Source: Nonomuraea dietziae (GTDB lineage Bacteria > Actinomycetota > Actinomycetes > Streptosporangiales > Streptosporangiaceae). From it: 64,000 nucleotides of DNA. The position numbers were made by a program, and so were the translations under genes. Below the pieces are notes generated by a model. The model made no database searches and had not been told where the DNA came from. It saw only the letters and a list, made by a program, of their open reading frames with translations. Below, piece after piece: positions 31,665 to 41,341 of the stretch; the first letter of the stretch is position 1; the number at the start of each line of letters is the position of its first letter. The stretch is taken from the NCBI RefSeq assembly GCF_014195505.1, contig NZ_JACIBV010000001.1, positions 6,262,001 through 6,326,000 of the forward strand, in the 5' to 3' direction.

Positions 31665-34600
31665 CAGTACGCGACCTCCTGCGATCGGCGGCGGATCACG
31701 GTGATCTCGTCGCGCTGGTTGCCCGTGGGGCCGAGGTAGTTGAATCCGTAGGACAGCTGCGCATAACCGCCGATCATGTGCGTCGGTTTGATCAGCACCC
31801 TGGTCAGCGAGTTGTGGATGCCGCCCCTGCGCCCCGTGGCCTCGGACTTCGGCACGTCGATGACCCGCTCCTGCGCGTGGTACATGTACACGGTTCCGTC
31901 GGGCATCCGATGGGAGACGACGGCCCTGGCCACCACCACGCCGTTGCGGTTGACGGCCTCGATCCAGTCGTTGTCGGCGACCCCTATCCGCTCCGCGTCT
32001 CGCACCGACATCCAGATCGTCGGCCCTCCGCGTGACAGCGTGAGCATGATCAGGTTGTCCTGGTACTCCGAGTGGATCGACCACTTGGAGTGCGGCGTCA
32101 GGTAGCGCACGACGAGCTGACCGGCGCCGCCCTCGCCGAACAGCGCCGCCATGTCCAGCGGCGGACGGTAGACGGGCAGGGCCTCGCCGTACTCGTGCAT
32201 CCAGTCGTGGTCGAGGAAGAAGTGCATCCGCCCGGTCAGCGTGTGCCACGGCTTGTCGTGCTCCACGTTGATGGTGAAGGGGGAGTAGCGCCTGTCGTGC
32301 GACTCCTTGCCCGACCATTCGGGGCTGGCCGCGACGTGCTGCGGCCTGGCCTGGGTGTCGGAGAACTCGATCCGGTGACCCTCGTGCGCCAGGGCCGCCG
32401 AGGTCGGTTCCCGTCCGCTCGGCCAGCTGCGCGAACCCCTGGACGGCCAGCCGCCCGTTCGAGGTGCCCGACAGGGCCAGGATGGCCTCGCACGCCTTGG
32501 CGTCGGTGTCGAGCAGCGGCCTGCCCTTGGCGGGGCCGCTGGCGGCCAGCCCGTTGCGCTGCCCGAGCCAGGCGACCTCGTGGTCGGGACGGAACGTCAC
32601 GCCCTTCACCGGGAGGCCGAGCCGTTCGGTCAGCGGCCCGAGCGCCGCCAGCTTCGCCGCGACCGCCCCGTAGTCACGCTCGACCACCACCAGCTTCGGC
32701 GCCGCCTCCGCGGGCGCGCGCCCGCCGGGCTGGGCGGTCTCTCCAGGTGTGTCGTGCTGGTACGGCACCGCCACCACGTCCCTGCGCGTCCCGAGATGGT
32801 CGCGGGCCAGCCCGCTGAAGGCTGTGGCGATCGCGTGGAAGGCCGAGAAGTCGGTCTTCGTCTCCCACGGCGGGCTGATCGCGGGGTTGAAGGCGTGCAC
32901 GAAGGGGTGCATGTCCGTGGAGGACAGGTCGTGCTTCTCGTACCAGGTCGCCGCGGGCAGCACGATGTCGGAGAACAGCGTCGTGGAGGTCATCCTGAAG
33001 TCGAGCGTGACCAGCAGGTCGAGCTTGCCGCGCGGGGCCTGCCCGTCGGGCTCGGGCAGGTTGGAGTCGGCGCCGAGCAGGTGGTGCAGGAAGTACTCGT
33101 TTCCCTTGGCCGACGAGCCGAGCAGGTTGGAACGCCAGATCGTCACCACGCGCGGCCAGTTGCGCGGATCGTCGGGCTGCTCGGCCGCGTAGCGCAGCCT
33201 GCCCGAGCGCAGCTCCTCCAGCGTGAACGCCACGGGGTCGGCGGCCTCGCCCAGCTCCAGAGGGTTGCGGTCGAAGGTCGGCGCCATCGGCATCCAGCCG
33301 TTGCGCACCGCCTGCGCCACGAGGTCGGCCGTGCGCAGCCCCGCGAACCTGCCGGTCCCGAGTGGCGAGCACAACTCGTCCGCGTCGAACCTGTCGTAAC
33401 GCCACTGGTCGGTGTGCAGGTACCAGAACGGCGTGGCAGGCGTCTGCCTCGCCGGCCTCGACCAGTCGAGCGCCCCCGCCAGCTGCGCCCACCCCGTCTG
33501 TGTGCGGCACTTCTCCTGCCCGACGTAGTGCGCCCAGCCGCCGCCGTTGACGCCCTGGCAGCCGGTGAGCAGCAGCAGCGTCAGGAACGAGCGGTAGATC
33601 GTGTCGCCGTGGAACCACTGCGTGGTGCCCGCGCCCAGCACGATCATGCACCGCCCGCGCGTCGCCTCGGCGGTTCTCGCCAGCTCTCTGACGATCTTCT
33701 CCGCCCTCCGCGCGGGCACCCCCGTGATCGGCTCCTGCCAGGCCGGCGTGTACGGCTCCGCAGCGTCGTCGTAGCCCTGGGGCCAGCTGCCCGGCAGCCC
33801 GGGGCGCCCGACGCCGTACTGCGCGAGCATGAGGTCGAAGACGGTCGTGACCAGGTGCCCGCCGACCCGCGTGACCGGCACGCCCCTGCGGAGCACGCCC
33901 TCCTGGTCGAAGCGCGGGAGCAGGACCTCGGCCGTCTCCCCGCCGAGAAGGGTGAGCCTGGGCAGGCTGTCCAGCCTGAGGTTCCATCGGCCCTTGCCGG
34001 AGTCGGTCCAGCGGAAGCCGACCGAGCCGTTGGGCGCCACGGGCTCGCCCGCCGCGTCGAGGAAGACGGTCTTCCACTCGGCGGCCTCGTCGGTGGAGCC
34101 CAGGTCGGCGGCGGTGAGGAACTTGTCGGGCACGTGGGCGCCGTCGCGCTCGGCCAGCCGGACGAGGAAGGGCAGGTCGGTGAAGCGGCTGACGTAGTCG
34201 GTGAAGTACGGCACCTGCCGCTCGACGAAGAACTCCCTGAGCAGCACGTGGCCCATCGCCATGGCCAGCGCGCCGTCCGTGCCGGGGTTGACCGCGAGGA
34301 ACTCGTCGGCGAACGTGGCCGCGTCGTTGTAGTCGGGAGCGACCACGACGACCTTCTGGCCCCTGTAGCGCGCCTCGGCCATCCAGTGGGCGTCGGGGGT
34401 GCGGGTGACAGGGACGTTCGCGCCCCACATCATCAGGTAGGCGGCGTCCCACCAGTCGGCGGACTCCGGCACGTCGGTCTGGTCGCCGAACACCTGAGGG
34501 GAGGCGACGGGCAGGTCGGCGTACCAGTCGTAGAAGGAGAGCATGGTCCCGCCGATCAGCGAGACGAACCGCGAGCCGATCGCGTGGGAGACCATCGACA

Positions 34601-35192
34601 TGGCCGGGATGGGGGAGAACCCGGCCACGCGGTCGGGGCCGTAGGTCTTGATGGTGTGGACGTGCGCGGCGGCGATCAGCTCCGTGGCGAGGTCCCAGGT
34701 GATTCGGACCAGGCCGCCCTTGCCACGAGCCCGCTGGTAGCTGTCGCGCTTGTCCTGGTTCGTGGTGACCTCGGCCCAGGCCGCCACCGGGTCCAGCCCC
34801 GCGGCCCTGGCCTGGCCGTACAGCTCGACGAGGACGCCTCTGGCGTAGGGGTAGCGGATTCTGGTCGGGGAGTAGGTGTACCAGGAGAAGGCGGCGCCGC
34901 GCGGGCAGCCGCGCGGCTCGTACTCGGGGCGGTCGGGACCCACACTCGGGTAGTCGGTCTGCTGGGTCTCCCAGGTGATGATCCCGTCCTTGACGTAGAC
35001 CTGCCAGGAGCACGAGCCCGTGCAGTTGACCCCGTGCGTCGAGCGGACGACCTTGTCGTGGCTCCACCTGTCGCGGTAGAAGGCGTCGCCCTTCCTGCCG
35101 CCCGACAGGTGGACCGTCCGCAGATCGTCGCTGGTGACCGACCTGCGGAAGAACCTGCCCGTCTTCAGGAGGAGATCCTCCGCCTCACTCAT
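31664..35192 (-). CDS. narG: Respiratory nitrate reductase alpha subunit; frame shifted near 32399
   Basis: About 1175 residues when one extra base near 32399 is discounted. N-terminal FS0 cluster ligands are His53, Cys57, Cys61 and Cys96 (HGVNCTGSCSW, RGCPRGAA). The Mo ligand Asp is in MLSFYDWYADLP, followed by the substrate-channel segment DQTDVPESADWWDAAYLMMW. It reduces nitrate to nitrite on the cytosolic side. No Tat signal. The frame is clean to TGTDL near residue 930; one base later it continues as HEGHRIEFSDTQARPQHVAA, through HTLTGRMHFFLDHDWMHEYG to the true C-terminus. All following genes of the operon are intact, so this is probably a sequencing insertion. Confidence 0.93.
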
Positions 35193-35201
35193 GGACCCAC
35201 T

Positions 35202-35220
35202 TCATCACACTGAGTGATGA
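35202..35220. promoter_or_regulatory. Inverted repeat between divergent narG and nitrate transporter
   Basis: TCATCAC-ACTGA-GTGATGA is a perfect 7+5+7 inverted repeat in the 45-base gap between the narG start (35192) and the transporter start (35238). Its place suggests one operator controlling both directions. It differs from the palindrome upstream of cydA. Confidence 0.65.
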
Positions 35221-35237
35221 TCTGTTACACAGGGTGC

Positions 35238-36407
35238 ATGTACAAAGGTCAAACGGTCAATCTGGTTCTCGCCACGATCGCCTTCGCCGTCACCTTCTGG
35301 GCATGGAATCTGATCGGGCCGTTGTCGGGCACCTACAGCAGGCTGCTGGAGCTCTCACCGACCCAGACCTCGATGCTGGTCGCCATCCCCGTGCTGGTCG
35401 GCTCGCTGGGCAGGATCCCCGTGGGCGTGCTGGCCGACAAGCTCGGCGGGCGGCTGATGTTCGCGGCGCTCTGCTTCATCACGATCGTGCCCGTCCTGTT
35501 CGTGGGCTGGTCGGACTCCTACGGGGCGCTGCTGTTCTGGGGCTTCGTGCTGGGCGTCGGCGGCACCTCGTTCGCGGTCGGCATCCCCTTCGTCAACGCC
35601 TGGTACGAACCCGCGCGGCGCGGCTTCGCCACCGGCGTGTTCGGCGCGGGCATGGGCGGCACCGCGCTGTCGGCGTTCCTGACCCCGCGTCTGGTGGAGT
35701 CCATGGGCCGCGCGCAGACCCACGTGCTGATGGCCGCCCTGCTCGCGCTGACGGGCGTCGTCGTGCTGGCCGCCGGCAGGAACGCGCCCGCATGGTCCGC
35801 CTCGAAGGAGCCGGCGATGCCGCGCATGCGGGAGGCCATGAAGGTCAGGGCGACCTGGCAGTGCGCCTTCCTCTACGCCGTGGCCTTCGGCGGGTTCGTC
35901 GCCTTCTCCACCTACCTGCCGACCCTGCTGCAGAACGTCTACGCCTTCGCCCAGACCGAGGCGGGCCTGCGCACGGCCGGATTCTCCGTCGCGGCGGTGG
36001 TCGCCAGGCCGCTGGGCGGCATCCTGTCCGACAGGGTGGGGCCGGTGCGGGTGCTGCTGCTGTCCTTCGCGGGCACGGCGCTGATGGCCGTCGTGCTGGC
36101 CTTCAAGCCGCCCGTCGAGATCCCCGCGGGCATCAGCTTCGTCGCCGTCGCCTTCTTCCTGGGGCTCGGAACGGGCGGTGTCTTCGCCCTGGTCGCCAAG
36201 CTCGTCGAGCCCTCGAGGGTCGGCACCGTGACCGGTCTGGTCGGCGCGGCGGGCGGGCTGGGCGGCTACTTCCCGCCCCTGGTCATGGGCGCCGTCTACA
36301 CCGCCACCGACGCCTACACGATCGGCTACCTGCTGCTCGCCCTCACCGCCCTGGCGGCGCTGCTCTACACATTGAAGGCATTTCGCTCGGGTAGAGGAGG
36401 GGGATGA
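35238..36407 (+). CDS. narK: Nitrate/nitrite transporter, MFS NNP family
   Basis: 389 residues with 12 predicted membrane helices. The NNP family nitrate signatures are clear: GTSFAVGIPFVNAWYEPARR with GVFGAGMGGTALSAF in the N half, and a matching FFLGLGTGGVFALVAKLVE with GLVGAAGGLGGYFPP in the C half. It imports nitrate or exchanges it with nitrite to feed NarGHI. ATG 35238 gives the usual short N-terminus; upstream in-frame codons would lie inside the inverted repeat. It diverges from narG. Confidence 0.93.
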   Translation: MYKGQTVNLVLATIAFAVTFWAWNLIGPLSGTYSRLLELSPTQTSMLVAIPVLVGSLGRIPVGVLADKLGGRLMFAALCFITIVPVLFVGWSDSYGALLFWGFVLGVGGTSFAVGIPFVNAWYEPARRGFATGVFGAGMGGTALSAFLTPRLVESMGRAQTHVLMAALLALTGVVVLAAGRNAPAWSASKEPAMPRMREAMKVRATWQCAFLYAVAFGGFVAFSTYLPTLLQNVYAFAQTEAGLRTAGFSVAAVVARPLGGILSDRVGPVRVLLLSFAGTALMAVVLAFKPPVEIPAGISFVAVAFFLGLGTGGVFALVAKLVEPSRVGTVTGLVGAAGGLGGYFPPLVMGAVYTATDAYTIGYLLLALTALAALLYTLKAFRSGRGGG

Positions 36408-36616
36408 GCACACAGGACGAGCTTCGCCAGCTCGAAGAGGACCTGGCGAGGTTGAAAGCATCGACCGCGGACCTGCGCAGCCAGATCAGTGACATGGGCG
36501 CCACGGACGCGGTGGAGAGGTCGGCCATGCTGAGCATGGCCGACGAGCAGGACGGTCTGATCGCCGAGCTGGAGTCGAGACGTGACGAGCTACGCTCGCG
36601 CCTTGACCTTTCGTAG
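36404..36616 (+). CDS. Small coiled-coil protein downstream of narK
   Basis: 70 residues, charged and helical throughout (ELRQLEEDLARLKASTADLR, ELESRRDELRSRLDLS), with heptad spacing suited to a coiled coil. ATG overlaps the narK stop by 4 bases, so it is cotranslated. I recognise no family and no catalytic motif. Its link with nitrate transport is only by position. Its 3' end overlaps the convergent desaturase gene by 27 bases. Confidence 0.75.
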   Translation: MSTQDELRQLEEDLARLKASTADLRSQISDMGATDAVERSAMLSMADEQDGLIAELESRRDELRSRLDLS

Positions 36617-37636
36617 GGGCTCGCCGACCTCGTGAAGGTGGCGGAGTGCCTGGCCGTAGGAGCTGATCAGCCCCGACTCCAGGTAGTCCACGCCCAGCTC
36701 CGCGCAGTGGGCCATGACGATCGGCTTCGCCTTGCGCAGGTTGGGCGTGGGCATGTTCGGGAACAGGTGGTGCTCGATCTGGTAGTTGAGCCCGCCCAGC
36801 GCCACGTCCACGATCCAGCCGCCCCGCACGTTGCGTGAGGTGAGCACCTGCTTGCGCAGGAAGTCGAGCTCGTCCTCCTTGGTGAGGATGGGCATGCCCT
36901 TGTGGTTCGGCGCGAACGTGCAGCCGAGATAGACGCCGAAGACGGCCTGGTGCACCAGGGTGAACACCACGGCCTTGCCGAACGGCAGCACGGTGAAGAT
37001 GAGGCCGAAGAACCAGACGAAGTGCACCACCAGCAGCGCGGCCTCCAGGCCCCTGTGCCGCATCGACTCCTTGGCCAGCGCCTTGAAGCTGGCCACGTGC
37101 AGGTGCCAGCCCTCCAGCGTCAGCAGCGGGAAGAACAGCCACGCCTGCCTGCGGGCGACGAACCTGGGCAGTCCCTTCACCCGCTCCGCCTGCTCCACCG
37201 ACCAGACGATCACCGCGGGCGACACGTCGGGATCATGGTCCTCGTGGTTGGGGTTGGCGTGATGCCTGGTGTGCTTGTCGGTCCACCAGCCGTAGCCCAT
37301 GCCGATGAACAGGTTGCCCGCGATCCTGCCGGCTATCTCGCTCGGCCTGCGGTTGCGGAACACCTGCCGGTGCGCCAGGTCATGGGCGACCAGGGCGAGC
37401 TGCGCGAAGGCGACAGCCGACGCGAAGGCGACGAGCAAGGTCCACCACGAATCACCCACCAGGACGAACGCCACCCAGCCGCCGACGAAGGCGACGGCCA
37501 CGAGGCTCAGGCGGAGTGTGTAGTAGAGGGGCCGTCTGTCCAGCAGTCCGGCCTGGTTGATCTTTCGTGCCAGTCGGGCGAAGTCGCTGCCTCGGGCTTC
37601 GACGGTGACGGGTACGTCGGTCACGGGGCTCCTCAT
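36590..37636 (-). CDS. Membrane fatty-acid (acyl-CoA/acyl-lipid) desaturase
   Basis: 348 residues. Three histidine boxes of the di-iron desaturase family: HDLAH (85-89), HTRHH (122-126) and QIEHHLFP near residue 290, with four membrane helices. It inserts a double bond into a membrane-bound acyl chain using oxygen and ferredoxin. The QxxHH third box is of the front-end/DesA3-like type. ATG 37636 chosen; GTG 37624 is a close alternative with AGGAG upstream. It stands alone on the minus strand, convergent with narK's downstream gene. It could adjust the lipids near the PKS island's product only by analogy; no direct link. Confidence 0.92.
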   Translation of the reverse strand: MRSPVTDVPVTVEARGSDFARLARKINQAGLLDRRPLYYTLRLSLVAVAFVGGWVAFVLVGDSWWTLLVAFASAVAFAQLALVAHDLAHRQVFRNRRPSEIAGRIAGNLFIGMGYGWWTDKHTRHHANPNHEDHDPDVSPAVIVWSVEQAERVKGLPRFVARRQAWLFFPLLTLEGWHLHVASFKALAKESMRHRGLEAALLVVHFVWFFGLIFTVLPFGKAVVFTLVHQAVFGVYLGCTFAPNHKGMPILTKEDELDFLRKQVLTSRNVRGGWIVDVALGGLNYQIEHHLFPNMPTPNLRKAKPIVMAHCAELGVDYLESGLISSYGQALRHLHEVGEPLRKVKARA

Positions 37637-37788
37637 GAGCGTTGGGCAATGGCCCCACACTGACGTGCCACACCATATGGGGGCAATAGATCGTCAGTTC
37701 GGTGACTGATGTCTCCCCCGAATCATCGCACTTCTTGGCATGTGCTCGGTCCCGCCGACGTGCGCTTGCCGTCCTGCAGACTGTTGGA

Positions 37789-38676
37789 GTGATCTACGCA
37801 AGCATTCCGCTGACCGTCGCGATCCGCCAGGCTGTCGCCGCCACCTGGGGCGTGTCCGACGGCGAGGGCGTGCGCCTGCACGGAGGGGAGGAGTCGGCCG
37901 CCTACCTGCTCGGCGAGCACGTGGTGCGCGTGGGCCCCACCTGGCGCACCACCGCGGAGGCCGAGTGGTGCCACGCCATCGGCCGTGCGGCCGCCGAACG
38001 GCTCCCCGAGGCGGTGGCTCCCTTTCCCACTCCCTCGGGCGACACCGTCATCCGTGTCGAGGGCCGTCCGATCTCGCTGTGGCCGTACGTCGAAGGTTCC
38101 TGGCCCGACTCCGACCTGCCCGAGCAGCGCGTCCAGGGCGCGCGTCTGCTGGCCAGGCTGCACACCGCGCTGGCCGGCGTCCGCCCGCCCCCGCGCCCGA
38201 GGCCCGCCTTCCAGGAGGAGGGCCTGGACGGCACGCCGCCCTCCGACGCCGCTGACCTGGCCGACCCCACGCTGGACCGCTGGCTGGCCGCCTTCCACAG
38301 GGAGCGCCCGCGCCGCCATCCCCTGCACGGCGACTTCTACACCGGCAACACCCTCGCGAGGAACGGCACGATCGTCGCCGTGCTCGACTGGGACGAGACG
38401 TTCGTCGGCGCCCCCGAGCTCGAGCTGGCCGCCGCCGCCCTCGAATGGGGCGACGACGAGCTCGGCCCGAGCAAGGAGTTCGTCGAGGCCTACCTCGAGG
38501 AGGGCGGCACCGCGGCACCGCTGACGGAGGAGGAGCTGGCCCAGCTGGTCAGGCACAAGCTGCGCAGGGAGTACGCCTACTTCCACAAGGCCGTCGCCGC
38601 CGGCGTCGTCCACGACGAGGACGACCTCGACTACCACGAGCGCCGCGTGGCGCTCTTCCACTCGCTGGCCCGCTAG
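37789..38676 (+). CDS. Aminoglycoside phosphotransferase/choline-kinase-like protein
   Basis: About 295 residues. It has the APH kinase core: a nucleotide-binding N lobe (ESAAYLLGEHVVRVGP), Brenner motif HGDFYTGNTL and DFG-equivalent VAVLDWDE. The C lobe ends in KLRREYAYFHKAV. The family phosphorylates small hydroxyl substrates; members of this wide group are not all resistance enzymes. Start is uncertain: GTG 37789 keeps the usual N-terminus, but the frame is open to 37702. Its stop overlaps no other gene and faces ltrA tail to tail with a 7-base gap. Confidence 0.8.
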   Translation: MIYASIPLTVAIRQAVAATWGVSDGEGVRLHGGEESAAYLLGEHVVRVGPTWRTTAEAEWCHAIGRAAAERLPEAVAPFPTPSGDTVIRVEGRPISLWPYVEGSWPDSDLPEQRVQGARLLARLHTALAGVRPPPRPRPAFQEEGLDGTPPSDAADLADPTLDRWLAAFHRERPRRHPLHGDFYTGNTLARNGTIVAVLDWDETFVGAPELELAAAALEWGDDELGPSKEFVEAYLEEGGTAAPLTEEELAQLVRHKLRREYAYFHKAVAAGVVHDEDDLDYHERRVALFHSLAR

Positions 38677-38683
38677 CCTGCCG

Positions 38684-39845
38684 TCAGGCGGCGACCTGGA
38701 GCCTGCGGAACAGCACCGAGTCCCAGATCGCGACCGCCCAGACCACCAGCATCCCCGCCGTGCTGATCACCAGCGGCGGCGCGACCAGGGCCAGCAGCCC
38801 CAGCGCCGCCAGCGCGGCCACGGCCGCCACGCGGTTGACGGGCACGTAGCCGAACACCGCCCGCTTGAACATCGCGTGCCCGACCAGGAACAGGGCGGGA
38901 CCGCCCAGCACGGTCAGCGCCGTGGCGAGCGAGGTGTGCCCGCCGGGATGGGCGATCACCAGCTCGTCGCCGACCGCCGAGACGATGATGCCCAGCACCA
39001 TCGGGATGTGGATGTAGGTGTAGGCGGAGCGGCCGAGCCGTCCAGGGTCGTCGGAGTCGGCGATGGCCTCGGCGGCGGCCCTCGGCGGTGCGGTCGAAGT
39101 ACACCCACCACAGGGCCACGCTGCCGAGGAAGGAGACGACGAAGGCGGCCACCGCGCCGGCGTTGAAGTCGTGTCCCGCCAGCGTCGCCCCGGTGACCAG
39201 CACGGACTCGCCGAGCGCGATGATGACGAACAGCTGGCAGCGCTCGGCCATGTGCGAGCCGTCGATCGTCCAGTCGGTCGTGACCGACCTGGGCATGAAC
39301 GGGGTGGGATAGCCGATCGCCGGCGCGGCGTACTCGACCACCAGGGCGGCCAGCCACAGCAGCACCTGAGCGGTGCCGCCGACCAGAGCTCCTGCGATCC
39401 AGAGCACGGCCGACAGCAGGAGCCAGACCAGGACCCTGATGAAGACGGCCTGCAGAGCGGTGCCCCTGGACAGGACCGTGACCGCGATGGTCCGCCCCAC
39501 CTGGATCATCACGTAACCGCCGGCGAACCACAGGGCGTGCTCGCCGAAGGCGTCCGGCAGCGCCGCCGCCATCACCAGCCCGCCGACCATCACGCCGACG
39601 AGCGTGAACCGCATCCCCGGGTGGTCGGGCTGCAGGTAGTTGGTGCTCCACGCGGTGTACATCCACGCCCACCACACGGCCAGCGCCAGGATCAGCGTCA
39701 GGCCCACGCCCTGCAGGTCGAGATGCTTGAGCAGCAGGTGGGAGAGCTGGGTGATCGCGAAGACGTAGACGAGGTCGAAGAACAGCTCGATCGGCGCGAC
39801 CCTGCCGCCCACGTTGCTCCGGGACCTCAGGATCTCGATCGCCAC
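38684..39845 (-). CDS. ltrA: Low-temperature requirement A (LtrA) family membrane protein; frame shifted near 39077
   Basis: About 386 residues after allowing for one extra base near 39077. The N-terminus GGRVAPIELFFDLVYVFAI and the later ERCQLFVIIALGESVLVTGA are signatures of the LtrA family (membrane proteins with about 10 helices, named from a Listeria low-temperature mutant, function unknown). The first frame stops making sense after VYFDRTAEG. One base later it resumes as DDPGRLGRSAYTYIHIPM and runs to the normal C-terminal helices. I chose GTG 39845 because GAGGAG lies 7 bases upstream; a GTG at 39860 is possible. Confidence 0.87.
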
Positions 39846-39946
39846 AGTGTCGCTCCTCACCCCGCATGGGAAACCTAGCGGGGTATTTCTACTTCCATGG
39901 CGGTATGCCCGTCTACCGAGTTGGACCTCCAGCTCGGCCGAAGCGT

Positions 39947-40744
39947 TCAGCTCAGGACGAAGTCGGCGATGTCGGCGGCGAAGCGCGGGTGGGTGAAGCT
40001 GCCCATGTGACTGGCGCCGGGGTAGACGATGTGGCGGCAGTCCGGGATGCCCTCGGCCGTCTCGCGGAAGATCTCGGGGGTGTAGGCGAGGTCCCTGTCG
40101 CCGTTGATGACCAGGGTGGGCGCGGTGATCTCCGACAGGCGGCCGCGGATGGAGAAGGAGTCCTCGGCCCTGGCGAAGGCCAGCGGGTCCGCGGGGTCGC
40201 TCGGACGCATCATCGGGTCCATGAGCCAGAGCGCGGGCGTCAGGGCGAGCTGCCCGAGCCTCGACCCGGTCATCAGGGGCGCGAGCAGGTGCAGGCTACG
40301 CCGGCCCGTCGCCGCCACCTCGGTGTAGCGGCGCTGCACCCGCCGCGTCAGGTCGGTGAGCCGGTGCCCCGCGCCGGCCACGACCAGCTTGCGGACGGTG
40401 TGCGGATGGTCGGCGGCCAGCTGCAGCGCCAGCGAGCCGCCCGAGGACAGGCCCAGGACGTTGACCGGCTCGCCGAACTCCTCCATGAGCGCCTCGGCGT
40501 GCTGCGTCGCGATCTCGGCCATCGTGGTGCCCTGGCGCATGCCGGGCGCCCTGGTGACGGCGTGGACCCTGAAGCGCTCGGCCAGCGGCTTGACGATCTT
40601 CAACTCCAGCGGCCGCTCCATCCCCTTCGGGTTGGCGTGGTTGGCGGCGAACCCGCGCAGGACGATCAGCGGCTCGCCCGACCCGAGCGAGAAGCGGGGC
40701 AGCCCGTGGGGGAGCGTGCTCTGCTCGATGCGAAAGTGGGGCAT
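39947..40744 (-). CDS. Alpha/beta hydrolase
   Basis: 265 residues. Motifs: LIVLRGFAANH (oxyanion region, atypical RG in place of HG), nucleophile elbow GLSSGGSLAL, acid VINGDRDLAYTPE and catalytic His YPGASHMG. It resembles cytosolic lactonase/esterase types of the AB_hydrolase_1 family. ATG 40744 is the first in-frame start with the expected N-terminal strand. Separated by 73 bases from the isochorismatase-like gene upstream on the same strand, and that gap contains a duplicated copy of that gene's tail. Confidence 0.87.
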   Translation of the reverse strand: MPHFRIEQSTLPHGLPRFSLGSGEPLIVLRGFAANHANPKGMERPLELKIVKPLAERFRVHAVTRAPGMRQGTTMAEIATQHAEALMEEFGEPVNVLGLSSGGSLALQLAADHPHTVRKLVVAGAGHRLTDLTRRVQRRYTEVAATGRRSLHLLAPLMTGSRLGQLALTPALWLMDPMMRPSDPADPLAFARAEDSFSIRGRLSEITAPTLVINGDRDLAYTPEIFRETAEGIPDCRHIVYPGASHMGSFTHPRFAADIADFVLS

Positions 40745-40753
40745 GACCACGAT

Positions 40754-40838
40754 GCTCGCACGCGGGGGTGGGAGCTTAGAAGGGGACCTCGTCGACTGCT
40801 CGCACGCGGGAGCGGGTCTAGAAGGCGACCTCGTCGAC
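40754..40838 (-). repeat. Tandem duplication of a gene's 3' end
   Basis: Two imperfect direct repeats of 43 and 41 bases (40754-40796 and 40798-40838). On the minus strand each reads the last codons of the hydrolase: VDEVAF stop in the used copy and VDEVPF stop in the downstream copy, followed by the same GC-rich tail ending GCGTGCGAGC. Confidence 0.8.
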
Positions 40839-41315
40839 CTCGACGACGCGCCCGCCCGCCTCTGACAGCTCCTTCTCGACCGCGAGCGAGACCTCGTGGG
40901 CGGGGCGCGGGTCGTCGTAGGTGGCGTGGGCCCCGCGCACCAGCGTGACCTCATGGCCGAGCGCCAGCGCGGTGAGCGAGGTCTCACGCACGCACCACTC
41001 GCTCTGCATGCCGGCCACGACCACCTGGCTGGAGGGCGGCAGCAGGTCGCCGAGGTCGGTGTTGGCGAAGGCGTCGGGGACCGACTTGTCGATGACCACC
41101 TCGCCCGCCGCGGGTTCGTGGACCAGCTCCCAGCCCCGCGTGCCGCGGACGTCGGGGTCGCCGGGCCCACCGTTGTTGCGGACCCACACCACGGGCTCGC
41201 CCGCCGCGCGGGCGCGTTCGAGCAGGGTGGCGATCGCCGCGGACACGTCCTTCCACGCGGGCACGGGCTGGGGAGGCTCGAGCATGTTCCGCTGGACGTC
41301 GATGAGGAGAAGCAT
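40818..41315 (-). CDS. Isochorismatase-like cysteine hydrolase
   Basis: 165 residues. The isochorismatase/nicotinamidase fold is shown by LLLIDVQRNM (catalytic Asp6), VVIDKSVPDAF (Lys77) and GMQSEWCVRETSL (nucleophile Cys108, preceded by a residue in the cis-peptide position). Members hydrolyse amides or vinyl ethers of small molecules; the substrate cannot be told. Upstream (minus-strand) of the alpha/beta hydrolase and 26 bases downstream of the amidohydrolase gene, so an operon of three small-molecule hydrolases is likely. Confidence 0.9.
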   Translation of the reverse strand: MLLLIDVQRNMLEPPQPVPAWKDVSAAIATLLERARAAGEPVVWVRNNGGPGDPDVRGTRGWELVHEPAAGEVVIDKSVPDAFANTDLGDLLPPSSQVVVAGMQSEWCVRETSLTALALGHEVTLVRGAHATYDDPRPAHEVSLAVEKELSEAGGRVVEVDEVAF

Positions 41316-41341
41316 GCGAACATTCTATCGAATGGAAGGGA

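Noticed and set aside
30084..35192. One fused NarG-NarH protein of 1702 residues
   Set aside because: The stretch between the two subunits in that frame is nonsense. The other frame gives the conserved NarG C-terminus and an ATGA start for NarH.
32580..35213. An 877-codon plus-strand frame across narG
   Set aside because: It is antisense to narG, whose motifs are clear.
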